From the NCBI GenBank assembly GCA_023667695.1, contig JAMOZY010000009.1, positions 64,135 to 103,546 on the forward strand: DNA of 39,412 bases, given 5' to 3'. The translations under genes were made by a program, and so were the position numbers. Source of the DNA: Clostridium sp. (lineage in GTDB: Bacteria > Bacillota > Clostridia > Lachnospirales > Lachnospiraceae). Position 1 is the first letter of the stretch. The number at the start of each line of letters is the position of its first letter. The notes under the pieces are model-generated. The model was given only the letters and a program-made list of their open reading frames with translations, was not told where the DNA came from and did not search any database. This document shows positions 23,848 to 31,530 of the stretch, in pieces.

Positions 23848-24402
23848 TTACTTCGTAATTCTTTTTGCTGCCTCTTTCTGGGCTTTTGCACGAGCCTTTG
23901 CCGCTTTTTCTTCTGCCTTCGTCTTTTCCTCTTCTGCGATGATTTTCTGATATTCTCCCTGCTTTTTCCGAAGCTTGGCACCCCAGCTGGATTTCTTTTT
24001 GTCGTCCGTCGGCGTTACCTTTCCCCGTACATTTTTCACACTGATTATGTATATGCCGCTGACCATAGCCTTGACTTCCCCCTTGGTAGGAAGCTCGTCA
24101 AAGATGGCATCATCCGCAATCAGGGTCAGAATCTGTGGGCCTACCTTGGCTTTTACGATGGGCAGCTTGGAGTTCTGATACCGCTTCGGTGTCTGCTCCA
24201 TCACGATTTTAGGCAGCTTGGCATCCTTCATTTTCATAAATTTCTTATCAATAATCAGCATAGACACCTGCTGGGCGGTTTCCGCCATCTGTTCCCGTTG
24301 TGCCATCTGCTTTTTTTGCATCTTCTCTCCGAAAAAGTACAATACAACCATTCCGATTGCAAGGACGGCGAGGACGATAGTTACAATAATCCAAGGACTC
24401 AT
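23848..24402 (-). CDS. Single-TM membrane protein of unknown function
   Basis: This 184-aa protein has one N-terminal TM helix (about 4-24, IIVTIVLAVLAIGMVVLYFF). A globular region (about 45-135) contains beta-strand patterns such as PIVKAKVGPQILTLIADD and VKAMVSGIYIISVKNVRG. A highly charged Lys/Glu/Ala coiled tail (about 140-184) ends the protein. No family is recognised. AGGAGGAAGG precedes the ATG. It is last in a minus-strand run malQ-plsC-this gene, 16 nt after plsC, so it is probably co-transcribed and may act at the membrane. Confidence 0.75.
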   Translation of the reverse strand: MSPWIIVTIVLAVLAIGMVVLYFFGEKMQKKQMAQREQMAETAQQVSMLIIDKKFMKMKDAKLPKIVMEQTPKRYQNSKLPIVKAKVGPQILTLIADDAIFDELPTKGEVKAMVSGIYIISVKNVRGKVTPTDDKKKSSWGAKLRKKQGEYQKIIAEEEKTKAEEKAAKARAKAQKEAAKRITK

Positions 24403-24418
24403 AGGATTCCTTCCTCCT

Positions 24419-25186
24419 TTATTTATTATTTGGATTTAAGGCAGCGTGAGCGGCCAGGTTCTGTTCATATAGTTCTTTTACAAAGGTCTGGGTATATGCA
24501 CCCAGATGCTTTTTTTCTTCCGGCGCCAGAGAGGTGATGTCGATGGGACTGCCGTAAGCAATCGTCATGGTGCCTTTGGTAATCTGAAAGCCTTTATTAT
24601 TTTCCAGACAATCATCCGTACCGATAACGGCAACCGGAACGACCGGCACCTTCGCCTTGGTTGCCAGCTTTAAGCTGCCATCCTTGAAGTCTTTCATTTC
24701 ACCGTCATGGCTTCTGGTACCCTCCGGACAGATTGCCATGGAGCATCCGGCTTCTATGTGGGTCACGCCTTCGGAAATGCTCTTGACGGCGGACTTAATA
24801 TTGGCACGGTCCAGAAAGACACAGCCGATGTCGCTCATCCAAAAGCCTAACAGCGGGACTTTCTTTAGCTCGGTTTTGGCTACAAAGCCCACAGGAACAC
24901 CGGCAGTCACCTGCAGGAGCAGAATGTCCAGGTTGCTGCGGTGATTGCTGACAAACAGAACAGGGGTATCGGTGGGAATCTGCTCTGCACCGATAATATT
25001 GCATTTTATGCCTCCAATCCAAAAAACAGTAGAAAATGCCCAACGGATTACCCGGTAGGATACCCGGTACTTTGTCATTGGCTTTTTTCTGCCGATTAGC
25101 CACAGCACTAAGTGAAGGGGCATGGAGAAAATCAGAAACAGTGCAACAAACAAAATGCACAGAATGGATCTGAAATTGGTTTTCAT
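24419..25186 (-). CDS. plsC: 1-acyl-sn-glycerol-3-phosphate acyltransferase
   Basis: This 255-aa membrane enzyme adds the second acyl chain to lysophosphatidic acid, making phosphatidic acid. An N-terminal hydrophobic helix (about 6-32) precedes the catalytic motif SNHRSNLD (H82, D87). The substrate-binding motif CPEGTRSHDGEMKDFKDGS and the VPVVPVAVIGTDD segment complete the PlsC set. AGGAGG stands before the ATG. It lies 17 nt after malQ on the minus strand. The call as LPA acyltransferase is from motifs; related acyltransferases share them. Confidence 0.9.
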   Translation of the reverse strand: MKTNFRSILCILFVALFLIFSMPLHLVLWLIGRKKPMTKYRVSYRVIRWAFSTVFWIGGIKCNIIGAEQIPTDTPVLFVSNHRSNLDILLLQVTAGVPVGFVAKTELKKVPLLGFWMSDIGCVFLDRANIKSAVKSISEGVTHIEAGCSMAICPEGTRSHDGEMKDFKDGSLKLATKAKVPVVPVAVIGTDDCLENNKGFQITKGTMTIAYGSPIDITSLAPEEKKHLGAYTQTFVKELYEQNLAAHAALNPNNK

Positions 25187-25203
25187 ATAAAACCTCCTGT
25201 TCC

Positions 25204-26736
25204 TTATCTGCCATATAGCTTGGCAGTTTCAAAAAGACGCGCTGCTAATTTATCCGTCAGGTCAGCATCCGTAAAGCGCCAGCTCCAGTTGCCTTCTGCG
25301 ACGCCGGGCGTATTCAGTCTCGCCCAGGAGTCCAGACAAAGCACATCCTGCATAGGGACGATTGCCATATTAGCTACAGAAGCAAAGCAGGAGCGAATCA
25401 TGACCCAGCAGATGTCGCTGCCATCTGTGCTAAAATACCGGCGGAGCTTATCCCGGGAGGCCTCGAATGCCTTTTGATACCAGCCCAGGGTGGTGTCATT
25501 GTCATGGGTTCCGGTATAGCATACACAGTTCCGGGTATAGTTATGTGGGAGAAAATGATTTTCCTCCGGATTTTCAAATGCAAACTGCAAAATCTTCATG
25601 CCCGGAAGACTGAATTTATCCCGAAGCTCAACAACAGAATGGTCAATTTCACCTAAGTCCTCTGCGATGATTGGCAGGTTGTAGCCTAAGGTAGCTTCCA
25701 GGGTCGTAAAGAAGTTGACACCGGGAGCACTTTCCCATTTTCCGTTGACAGCAGTTTCGTCGCCAAATGGCACGGCCCAGTATTTGTCAAAGCCGCGGAA
25801 GTGGTCAATCCGCAGAAAATCCGTTAAGGTAAGCTGATAACGGATGCGGTCAATCCACCACTGGTAACCGGTTTTGGTGTGATTTTTCCAATTATATAGT
25901 GGGTTGCCCCAGAGCTGGCCCGTAGCACTGAAATAGTCCGGCGGCACTCCGGCAACAACGGTCGGATATCCCTTAGAATCCAGCTTGAAGAGGCTTGGAT
26001 TGCTCCAGACATCTACACTGTCCCATGCCACGAAGATAGGAATATCACCTACAATCTTGATTCCCCGTTCATTGGCGTAGGCCTTTACGGCAGACCAGTC
26101 ATGGTGGAATAGGAACTGGATAAATTTGTAATATCCCATTTCTTTCTCAAGCTTCTTTGCCCAGGAAGCACGCTGCTTGGCAGTTGGTTTCTTTAAGGAG
26201 GATTCCCACTGATACCATGGAGCGCCTTCATGATAATCCTTTCCCGCCATAAATAAGGCATAATCCTCCAGCCAGAAGGAGATTTCACAAAAATGCTGAT
26301 ATTCGGTCATGAGCGCTTCATTTCCGGAAAAACCATCCGATACACTTTCATCCAGAAAACGGGCATATGCCTTGTGTAAAAGCTCGGTCTTAAATTCAAT
26401 CAACGCTCCATAATCAATCTGCACCGGGTTCCATTGCGGCATATTCGTAAAATCACTGTCATACAGCAGATTTAATTTTTTAAGAAAGTCAATGCTGATA
26501 ATCAGGGGCTGTCCGGCAAAGGATGAAAAGGGCTGATATGGAGAATCTCCAAATCCGGTATGCCCAAGGGGCAGTACCTGCCATAGATTTAATCCTGATT
26601 TTGCAAGAAAGTCGATAAAACGGTAGGCGCCATCCCCTAAATCCCCGATTCCGTATGGGCTGGGAAATGAGGTTGGATGTACCAGAATACCGGCATATTT
26701 TTCAATTGGTGCTTCTGCTCCGGTTATATTTGTCAT
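25204..26736 (-). CDS. malQ: 4-alpha-glucanotransferase (amylomaltase)
   Basis: This 510-aa GH77 enzyme transfers maltooligosaccharide units. The ATG at 26736 has GAGGAGG upstream; a longer in-frame start at 26787 has none. Family landmarks are GILVHPTSFPSPYGIGDLG, DIPIFVAWDSVDVW, GVPPDYFSATGQLWGNPLY and DFLRIDHFRGF with the catalytic Asp. IAEDLGEI carries the acid/base Glu, and CYTGTHDNDTTLGW the third acidic residue. Length matches the family. No glycogen phosphorylase is adjacent in this window, and the downstream plsC is an unrelated function. Confidence 0.93.
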   Translation of the reverse strand: MTNITGAEAPIEKYAGILVHPTSFPSPYGIGDLGDGAYRFIDFLAKSGLNLWQVLPLGHTGFGDSPYQPFSSFAGQPLIISIDFLKKLNLLYDSDFTNMPQWNPVQIDYGALIEFKTELLHKAYARFLDESVSDGFSGNEALMTEYQHFCEISFWLEDYALFMAGKDYHEGAPWYQWESSLKKPTAKQRASWAKKLEKEMGYYKFIQFLFHHDWSAVKAYANERGIKIVGDIPIFVAWDSVDVWSNPSLFKLDSKGYPTVVAGVPPDYFSATGQLWGNPLYNWKNHTKTGYQWWIDRIRYQLTLTDFLRIDHFRGFDKYWAVPFGDETAVNGKWESAPGVNFFTTLEATLGYNLPIIAEDLGEIDHSVVELRDKFSLPGMKILQFAFENPEENHFLPHNYTRNCVCYTGTHDNDTTLGWYQKAFEASRDKLRRYFSTDGSDICWVMIRSCFASVANMAIVPMQDVLCLDSWARLNTPGVAEGNWSWRFTDADLTDKLAARLFETAKLYGR

Positions 26737-26942
26737 AAGGTGTTCCTCCTCAATCATTCGTGTTGTCACAACTGATTCATTATACAAAAAAATGAAAGAA
26801 ATTACAATAAAAAGTACGCAGAATTGTACACCGGAGCATAAAGTTCAAATCTGCTGCAAATTATCCAGCGAAAATAGATTGATTTTTTGACGAGAATATG
26901 TTATTTTTTTGTATGCAAATACTTATGTAATAAGGGAAAAGG

Positions 26943-27251
26943 ATGGAGGAAAACAAACAGATGGATACAAAAACAACAGGTATTGTAGCTTACTTAACAT
27001 GGGTTGGCTTATTAGTCGCTTATTTGGCAGGCGATAAGGAAGGGGCAAAGTTCCATATTAATCAGGCATTGGTCGTTTTCTTATTTATGCTTGCAGGTAC
27101 GGTTATTATGATCATTCCTTTTGTAGGCTGGATTCTTGGCGGACTTTGGGATGTCTTTATGCTGGTATGCTGGGTTATGGGTCTGATTGCAGCAGTCAAG
27201 GAAGAAGAAAAAGAAGTTCCGTTGATTGGCAAGATTCATATTATTAAGTAA
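26943..27251 (+). CDS. Small DUF4870-type membrane protein
   Basis: This 102-aa protein has a family-like pattern GIVAYLTWVGLLVAYLAGDKE, then AKFHINQALVVFLF and a second helix pair, ending PLIGKIHIIK. These match the DUF4870 (Tic20-like) pattern of three to four short helices with an FHINQ/FHANQ loop. The start is uncertain: ATG 26943 has a poor ribosome site, and ATG 26961 follows GGAGG with a 12-nt gap. It is the first of three related proteins within 1.4 kb. Function unknown. Confidence 0.78.
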   Translation: MEENKQMDTKTTGIVAYLTWVGLLVAYLAGDKEGAKFHINQALVVFLFMLAGTVIMIIPFVGWILGGLWDVFMLVCWVMGLIAAVKEEEKEVPLIGKIHIIK

Positions 27252-27280
27252 TTTATACCAATAGGTAGCTAACTATAAGG

Positions 27281-27330
27281 AGAGGCTGCTGCAAGATAAA
27301 TGGATGCACATTTGTTTTGCAGCAGCCTCT
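27281..27330 (+). terminator. Intrinsic-type terminator after the first DUF4870 gene
   Basis: AGAGGCTGCTGCAA (27281-27294) pairs perfectly with TTGCAGCAGCCTCT (27317-27330). A short inner stem AAATG/CATTT lies in the 22-nt loop. The downstream T-tract is weak (TCTGCAG). It closes the transcript of the small membrane protein before the next promoter. Confidence 0.75.
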
Positions 27331-27413
27331 TCTGCAGCGTTTGCCGGTATGAAGATAATTAGAGAAAAATGTCAATTTCTGTGTTTTGCCGGTTGATTCC
27401 TTCCTACGGCGAG

Positions 27414-27442
27414 TTGACATTCCATGGTAGGGATGTTATAGT
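27414..27442 (+). promoter_or_regulatory. Promoter of the second DUF4870-type gene
   Basis: TTGACA (27414-27419) and TATAGT (27437-27442) with a 17-nt spacer give a strong housekeeping promoter. The same pair of boxes with the same spacing recurs in front of the next family member at 27840. Confidence 0.82.
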
Positions 27443-27476
27443 ACAGGTATGATAATTGAGAGGAGTGTTAGGGAGG

Positions 27477-27743
27477 ATGAATTCTAAGACAGCGAGGTTA
27501 TTCTGTTTTATTCCAGTAGCTCAGTTAGTGTTCTGGCTGGTTGCATTTTTTAGTTATCCGGACAGAAAAGAAATCAGTTCCAGTCTGACTCAGGGTCTTG
27601 TCTTATTACTGTGTGGTTTTATTCCGGCTGTAGGAACCGTGATTACATTGGTATTTGACATTATAGCACTGGTTAAGATTTCTCAGGAAGATGCTGATCC
27701 GGAACTTCCGGTTATTGGCGGTCTGAACTGGTTTGATAAGTAA
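27477..27743 (+). CDS. Small DUF4870-like membrane protein
   Basis: This 88-aa protein uses ATG 27477, with AGGAG 11 nt upstream; a TTG 21 nt earlier is in frame. It has two to three hydrophobic helices (about 8-27, 38-70) separated by a charged turn PDRKEISSSLTQGLVLLL. The ending ELPVIGGLNWF echoes the ELPVIGKFHI and PLIGKIHII endings of its neighbours, which suggests common descent. The FHxNQ motif itself is replaced by SSLTQG. Function unknown. It has its own promoter and terminator, so it is expressed alone. Confidence 0.7.
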   Translation: MNSKTARLFCFIPVAQLVFWLVAFFSYPDRKEISSSLTQGLVLLLCGFIPAVGTVITLVFDIIALVKISQEDADPELPVIGGLNWFDK

Positions 27744-27765
27744 TCGGAGATGACTTACATATGAG

Positions 27766-27799
27766 GCGGAGCATTTGATGCTTCGCTTTGTTTGTTTTA
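27766..27799 (+). terminator. Intrinsic terminator
   Basis: GCGGAGCAT (27766-27774) pairs with ATGCTTCGC (27778-27786) across a TTG loop, including one G-U pair. The T-rich tail TTTGTTTGTTTT follows. It ends the transcript of the 88-aa membrane protein. Confidence 0.85.
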
Positions 27800-27839
27800 T
27801 AATGGATATGGCTGCTGAACTTGAAGATTATTGCGGCTG

Positions 27840-27868
27840 TTGACAGTGTCGGGAAGAAGAATTATAGT
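27840..27868 (+). promoter_or_regulatory. Promoter of the third DUF4870-type gene
   Basis: TTGACA (27840-27845) and TATAGT (27863-27868) are 17 nt apart, the same boxes and spacing as at 27414. The next gene starts 30 nt downstream, after AGGAGG. Confidence 0.82.
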
Positions 27869-27897
27869 TAGGAATATTTGACAGGAGGTAGTTCGAA

Positions 27898-28287
27898 ATG
27901 AGTGATATATTTGATACCAGTGAGATTTCTGTAGAGGAAGAGGATGTAAATGCCAATAAGGTATATGGCATATTAAGTTATATTGGCTTTTTGTTCATTA
28001 TTCCTCTGTTAGCGGTAAAGGATTCCCGGTTTGCAAAGTTTCATGCCAATCAGGGTCTGGTTGTGTTCCTGGCACAAGTGATTATTAACGCAGCAAGCAG
28101 CGCGGTATGCGCATTGCTGAGCGCCATTCATCTGGGTGCTATGGCTGCTATCCTGGGTCCTCTGCTTTCACTGGTAAGCCTTGCATTGTCCGTAATCGGA
28201 ATTATAAATGCAGCCCAGGGAAAGGCAAAGGAATTGCCGGTTATCGGTAAGTTCCATATACTGGACAGTGAAAATAAGCAGGAATAA
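27898..28287 (+). CDS. DUF4870-type membrane protein
   Basis: This 129-aa protein has an acidic cytosolic N-terminus (about 1-20, DIFDTSEISVEEEDV) and the family motif set GILSYIGFLFIIPLLAV, RFAKFHANQGLVVFL, two further helices (about 60-108) and the closing KELPVIGKFHIL. AGGAGG precedes the ATG. It is the clearest DUF4870 match of the three neighbours and resembles the 102-aa protein at 26943. The next gene starts 24 nt downstream and may share its promoter. Function unknown. Confidence 0.82.
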   Translation: MSDIFDTSEISVEEEDVNANKVYGILSYIGFLFIIPLLAVKDSRFAKFHANQGLVVFLAQVIINAASSAVCALLSAIHLGAMAAILGPLLSLVSLALSVIGIINAAQGKAKELPVIGKFHILDSENKQE

Positions 28288-28311
28288 AGGCAAAGGAGAA
28301 GCGGCAGGCAG

Positions 28312-28701
28312 ATGAGGAATAAAAAACCAACGGTAAAATTAAATCAAAAAATCAATCCCTATCAGGGCAGTGCAATCGAGCAGATGAAAAAGGTAGAGAA
28401 ACAGGCTTTTGTAGCCTGCATTGCAGCAGTGGCAGGCTTTCCTACTGCATTTGTCGGATTTGGACTGATATTGGGGATTGTCGGACTGGTTTTAGGAATT
28501 AAGGCAAAAAGACCCGATGGAAGACGGCCGGGAGGGGCAATTGCCGCTATTATATTCGGCATTCTGAGTATTATCGCGGGCATCCCAGGGTGTCTAGTCA
28601 TATATGGAACTTATATTAATCCCGGCTCTGAGTTCATACAGAATCTGGTAAATGCAATCAGCGGCATGGGGAATATGATACAGAATCTGCTTTGTTATTG
28701 A
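28312..28701 (+). CDS. Small DUF4190-like membrane protein
   Basis: This 129-aa protein has a polar N-terminus (about 1-30) and two hydrophobic helices (about 31-63 and 73-98). The join is GLVLGIKAKRPDGRRPGGAIAAIIFGIL (core: LGIKAKRPDGRR), a pattern seen in DUF4190 proteins, where LGxxAL...G..A is followed by a basic turn. The C-terminus is amphipathic. It is probably co-transcribed with the DUF4870 gene 24 nt upstream. Function unknown. Confidence 0.7.
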   Translation: MRNKKPTVKLNQKINPYQGSAIEQMKKVEKQAFVACIAAVAGFPTAFVGFGLILGIVGLVLGIKAKRPDGRRPGGAIAAIIFGILSIIAGIPGCLVIYGTYINPGSEFIQNLVNAISGMGNMIQNLLCY

Positions 28702-28778
28702 ATCAGGCTGGCAGGAATGGATACAATAGCATAGAATAGAGCTTTGCTTATGACAAGAAGCGAAAGGAAAACAGTAGT

Positions 28779-29438
28779 ATGAGGCAGGGAATATTATTTG
28801 ACTTAGACGGGACGCTATGGGATTCCAGCAGACAGGTGGTGGAATCCTGGAATGAAGTGCTGGCACAGCAGCCGGATGTGAAACGGCAGATTACCATTGA
28901 AGACATGCAGGGCTTCATGGGACTGCCCATGGATGAAATCGGGCGAAGGTGCTTTCAGGGACAGGGGCTGACAGAAGTAAGGATTCGAGAAATTATGAAG
29001 GCGTGTGAGGAGCATGAGAATGATTATATCCGTCAGCATGGCGGCATCCTGTTTCCAGACCTGACAGAGGTTCTGCAGGATTTATCCGGGGATTATTTTC
29101 TGGCAGTGGTCAGTAATTGTCAGGTTGGTTATATTGAAGCCTTTTTGGAATATCATCAGCTTTCCGAATATTTTGCCGACTTTGAAAGCTTTGGAAATAC
29201 CGGTTTGCAAAAAGGGGATAACATCCGTCTGGTATGTGACCGGAATCAACTGACCCAGGCGGTATATCTGGGAGACATTCAGAAGGATTATGAGGCAGCG
29301 GTCCAGGCAGGGATACCGTTTATTCTGGCAGGCTATGGCTTCGGTGAGGTGGATGCGGATGTACCGGTAATTGAAAGCCTGCGGGAGCTGCGCAGTACGG
29401 TGGAGCGTGTATTTTCCGATAAAAAGAATCCGTCATAG
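28779..29438 (+). CDS. HAD-family hydrolase (phosphoglycolate-phosphatase-like)
   Basis: This 219-aa HAD phosphatase has motif I FDLDGTLWDS with nucleophile D8 and acid D10. Motif II is VVSNCQ, motif III has a lysine in the GLQKGDNIRLV segment, and motif IV is YLGDIQKDYEAA. The cap domain (about 15-85) is C1-type. Compared with the paralogue at 11361 it has Trp in the LWDS loop and Asn in motif II. Substrate is undetermined. GAAAGGA precedes the ATG. It appears co-oriented with the thioesterase 43 nt downstream. Confidence 0.85.
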   Translation: MRQGILFDLDGTLWDSSRQVVESWNEVLAQQPDVKRQITIEDMQGFMGLPMDEIGRRCFQGQGLTEVRIREIMKACEEHENDYIRQHGGILFPDLTEVLQDLSGDYFLAVVSNCQVGYIEAFLEYHQLSEYFADFESFGNTGLQKGDNIRLVCDRNQLTQAVYLGDIQKDYEAAVQAGIPFILAGYGFGEVDADVPVIESLRELRSTVERVFSDKKNPS

Positions 29439-29481
29439 GGTATCGGGACGGATATGGGGTACGATAAGGAGCATTGCATAT

Positions 29482-29901
29482 ATGATAATTTATGAACATG
29501 AAGCACAATATTATGAAACCGACCAGATGGGCATTATCCATCATTCCAATTATCTCCGTTGGTTTGAATCTGCAAGAATCCAATACCTAAAGGAAATCGG
29601 TATTGACTATGGAAGGTGTGAGGAAATGGGACTTATCAGTCCGGTTATGGAAATGCACTGTACGTATAAGTCTATGGTCCGGTTTGGAGATACGGTACAG
29701 ATTTATACAAGGTTTCAGCGGTATACAGGTATTAAGCTTTATGTGACCTATGAGGTACGGGATAAGGCCACTGGGGAGCTTCGGACGCTTGGTGAGAGCA
29801 AGCACTGTTTTACAGATAAGACCGGAAAGCCTATTGCTTTGCAGAAGAATTATCCGGAATTACATGAACGGTTTCTTCAGGTAATGGAAGCAGATGAATA
29901 A
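29482..29901 (+). CDS. YbgC/FadM-type acyl-CoA thioesterase
   Basis: This 139-aa hotdog-fold protein of the 4HBT superfamily starts at ATG 29482, which follows AAGGAG; an open frame upstream is out-of-gene. The active-site pattern YYETDQMGIIHHSNYLRWFE carries D14 and the His/Asn pair expected of YbgC-like thioesterases. It probably hydrolyses acyl-CoA thioesters in the cytosol. The physiological substrate is not evident. Confidence 0.88.
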   Translation: MIIYEHEAQYYETDQMGIIHHSNYLRWFESARIQYLKEIGIDYGRCEEMGLISPVMEMHCTYKSMVRFGDTVQIYTRFQRYTGIKLYVTYEVRDKATGELRTLGESKHCFTDKTGKPIALQKNYPELHERFLQVMEADE

Positions 29902-29965
29902 ATGGTTGTAGAATCAATCCCCCTGTGAGGATGATAGATACCAGAGAGAAAGGAACGGTATACAT

Positions 29966-31027
29966 ATGTATAAGAAAATGAAAAAGAAAACCAGAGTTGG
30001 AATACTTCTGTTAATGGTAATTATGCTTATCATTGCCTTCGCAATATTCTGGTTTAATGGTGAGACAAGGGATTATCTTTTGACTGGTGATAATATCAAT
30101 CGGATTTCAGCCTATGAGCTGCAGGATGAGAAGATTGTGCGGGGGCAGTTGTATGCTATTCTTGGCTGTTACGCAGAAGATGATAAAGGCGCCTATTATG
30201 TTATACCGGTAGGGGAAAACGAATATATGGGTGTTTATCTGGAAGAGAAGTATGAAGACCGGGCATGGCAGATTGTGCAGGATACGGTAGACTATGTGAA
30301 TGGGAAGCGGGAGGATGTATCCTCCTACCGGATTCTGACCGGCGGCATGGTTTATTCCATGGATAGTGTGGAACGACAGTATTTTCATGAGTGGTTTACG
30401 GATACCGGTTATATGGACGAGGAAGATGTATCATTATATACCGTAGATTATACATATGCAGTGATTCCTTTTAACGAGTGGAATAATAGCGACGATATTA
30501 TTTGCTATGTGTTTATAGGAATCTGCCTGGCAGTAGCCTTGCTCTGTTTCTTTTGGATGGTAACCGGACGGGATGTGGCAGCGGTGAAAAAGACCATCCG
30601 GCAGAGCGGCTGGAACCCGGAGGAGATAGAGGCAGATATTTTATCCGGCTTTGATAAGAAGAATGTCATGGTAGGCCGGAAGTATATACTACAGAATTCC
30701 GGATGGAAATGGAATCTGTATCCGGTTCGGGATGTAATCTGGGCCTATCAGTTCACCCATACGACAGAGCATCGGTTATATGGAGTGATTAAAACCGGAA
30801 CTACTGTTATTTATAGTGTGCAGTTTTATCTGCGAAACGGGAAAATGAAGGCTATTTCTACGAAATCAGAACAGGAAGCACAGGAAATTCTGGAGTTTTT
30901 TGCACGGACGCAGCCTCATATTATTGTAGGATATTCCGATGAATTACGGGCTATCTGCCAGAATAATTTTAATCGGTTGATTCAATTGTCAAATGAAAAA
31001 GAAATGCAGTATGGACAGAACTATTGA
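29966..31027 (+). CDS. Two-TM membrane protein, DUF6709-like
   Basis: This 353-aa protein has a TM helix at about 11-30 (VGILLLMVIMLIIAFAIFWF), an extracytosolic domain (about 31-175) with tyrosine- and acid-rich strands, and a second TM (about 181-204). A C-terminal cytosolic part (about 205-353) contains KTIRQSGWNPEEIEADI and a pleckstrin-like beta stretch (IWAYQFTHTTEHRLYGV). I associate it, from memory of the pattern, with DUF6709 of Lachnospiraceae; this is tentative. No function is known. The stop overlaps TTGACA, possibly the -35 box for the ileS leader. Confidence 0.65.
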   Translation: MYKKMKKKTRVGILLLMVIMLIIAFAIFWFNGETRDYLLTGDNINRISAYELQDEKIVRGQLYAILGCYAEDDKGAYYVIPVGENEYMGVYLEEKYEDRAWQIVQDTVDYVNGKREDVSSYRILTGGMVYSMDSVERQYFHEWFTDTGYMDEEDVSLYTVDYTYAVIPFNEWNNSDDIICYVFIGICLAVALLCFFWMVTGRDVAAVKKTIRQSGWNPEEIEADILSGFDKKNVMVGRKYILQNSGWKWNLYPVRDVIWAYQFTHTTEHRLYGVIKTGTTVIYSVQFYLRNGKMKAISTKSEQEAQEILEFFARTQPHIIVGYSDELRAICQNNFNRLIQLSNEKEMQYGQNY

Positions 31028-31069
31028 CAAATAAAATCCGATATTGTAAGGTGTAGTTGTATGTTATGA

Positions 31070-31345
31070 ATAAGTGAATAGAACCATAAAAGGCATGGAT
31101 GGAGACAGTAGCAGTTCCGGAACGTAATAGAGAGTCGGGGATGGTGGAAGCCCGATACCAGTAAGGAATATGTGAATATCACTCCGGAGCCGCAGACCGA
31201 AGGAAGGGAGCATTCCGTAGACTCTGACGTAATTTCTGCGTTAAGGAAAACGCATATGTACACAGGACTGTGAAGTATGTATGAAATTAGGTGGTATAGC
31301 GATTACAGGAATCTTCGTCCTAATGGATGAGGATTCCTTTTTGCA
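31070..31345 (+). promoter_or_regulatory. T-box riboswitch, isoleucine-specific
   Basis: The leader shows the ordered T-box elements. Stem I has AGTCGGGGATGGTGGAAGCCC (about 31131-31151), and a specifier loop has GTGAATATCACTCC in which ATC is the isoleucine codon (about 31170). The antiterminator T-box core is AGGTGGTATAGCG at 31289-31301, whose TGGT complements the ACCA end of uncharged tRNA-Ile. The competing terminator is GGAATCTTCGTCC-TAAT-GGATGAGGATTCC plus TTTTT (31308-31342). Uncharged tRNA-Ile should favour readthrough into ileS. Confidence 0.92.
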
Positions 31346-31530
31346 TGAAAGCAATGAGGCGAGTATATCTGCATCTGAGAAATGACATGAGCTTGCTCAA
31401 ATGCCATTTCTCAGATGCAGATATATTGGGCGAATGCCCATGACCGACCGGCTGCTTTGCAGCCGGGAGGTGTTTGCCTTCAGGAGGTGTTTGCCTCCGG
31501 GAGGAGAAATCAAAGCAGGAAAGGAAGAGA
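31346..31530 (+). other. Hairpin-dense leader segment between T-box and ileS
   Basis: No gene is supported here. The segment contains a perfect 21-bp stem (31364-31384 with 31405-31425) with an inner TGAGC-TT-GCTCA stem. It also has TGGGC-GAAT-GCCCA (31427-31440) and CCGGCTGC-TTT-GCAGCCGG (31448-31466). A tandem direct repeat GGAGGTGTTTGCCT lies at 31466-31479 and 31483-31496, the second copy of which folds as GGAGG-TGTTTG-CCTCC. Such density is unusual after a T-box, which normally leads straight to the gene, and suggests an inserted repeat element or a second control layer. Confidence 0.75.

Noticed and set aside
23845-24537. 230-aa plus-strand open frame
   Set aside because: It spans the ends of two minus-strand genes that have clear starts and ribosome sites; it is a shadow.
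26881-26942. Promoter TTGACG for the 102-aa membrane protein
   Set aside because: A -35-like box is present, but no -10 box lies at 16-18 nt; the assignment would be a guess.
31021-31052. Promoter of the ileS transcript starting at TTGACA over the preceding stop codon
   Set aside because: The -35 box is perfect, but no convincing -10 box follows at the right distance.
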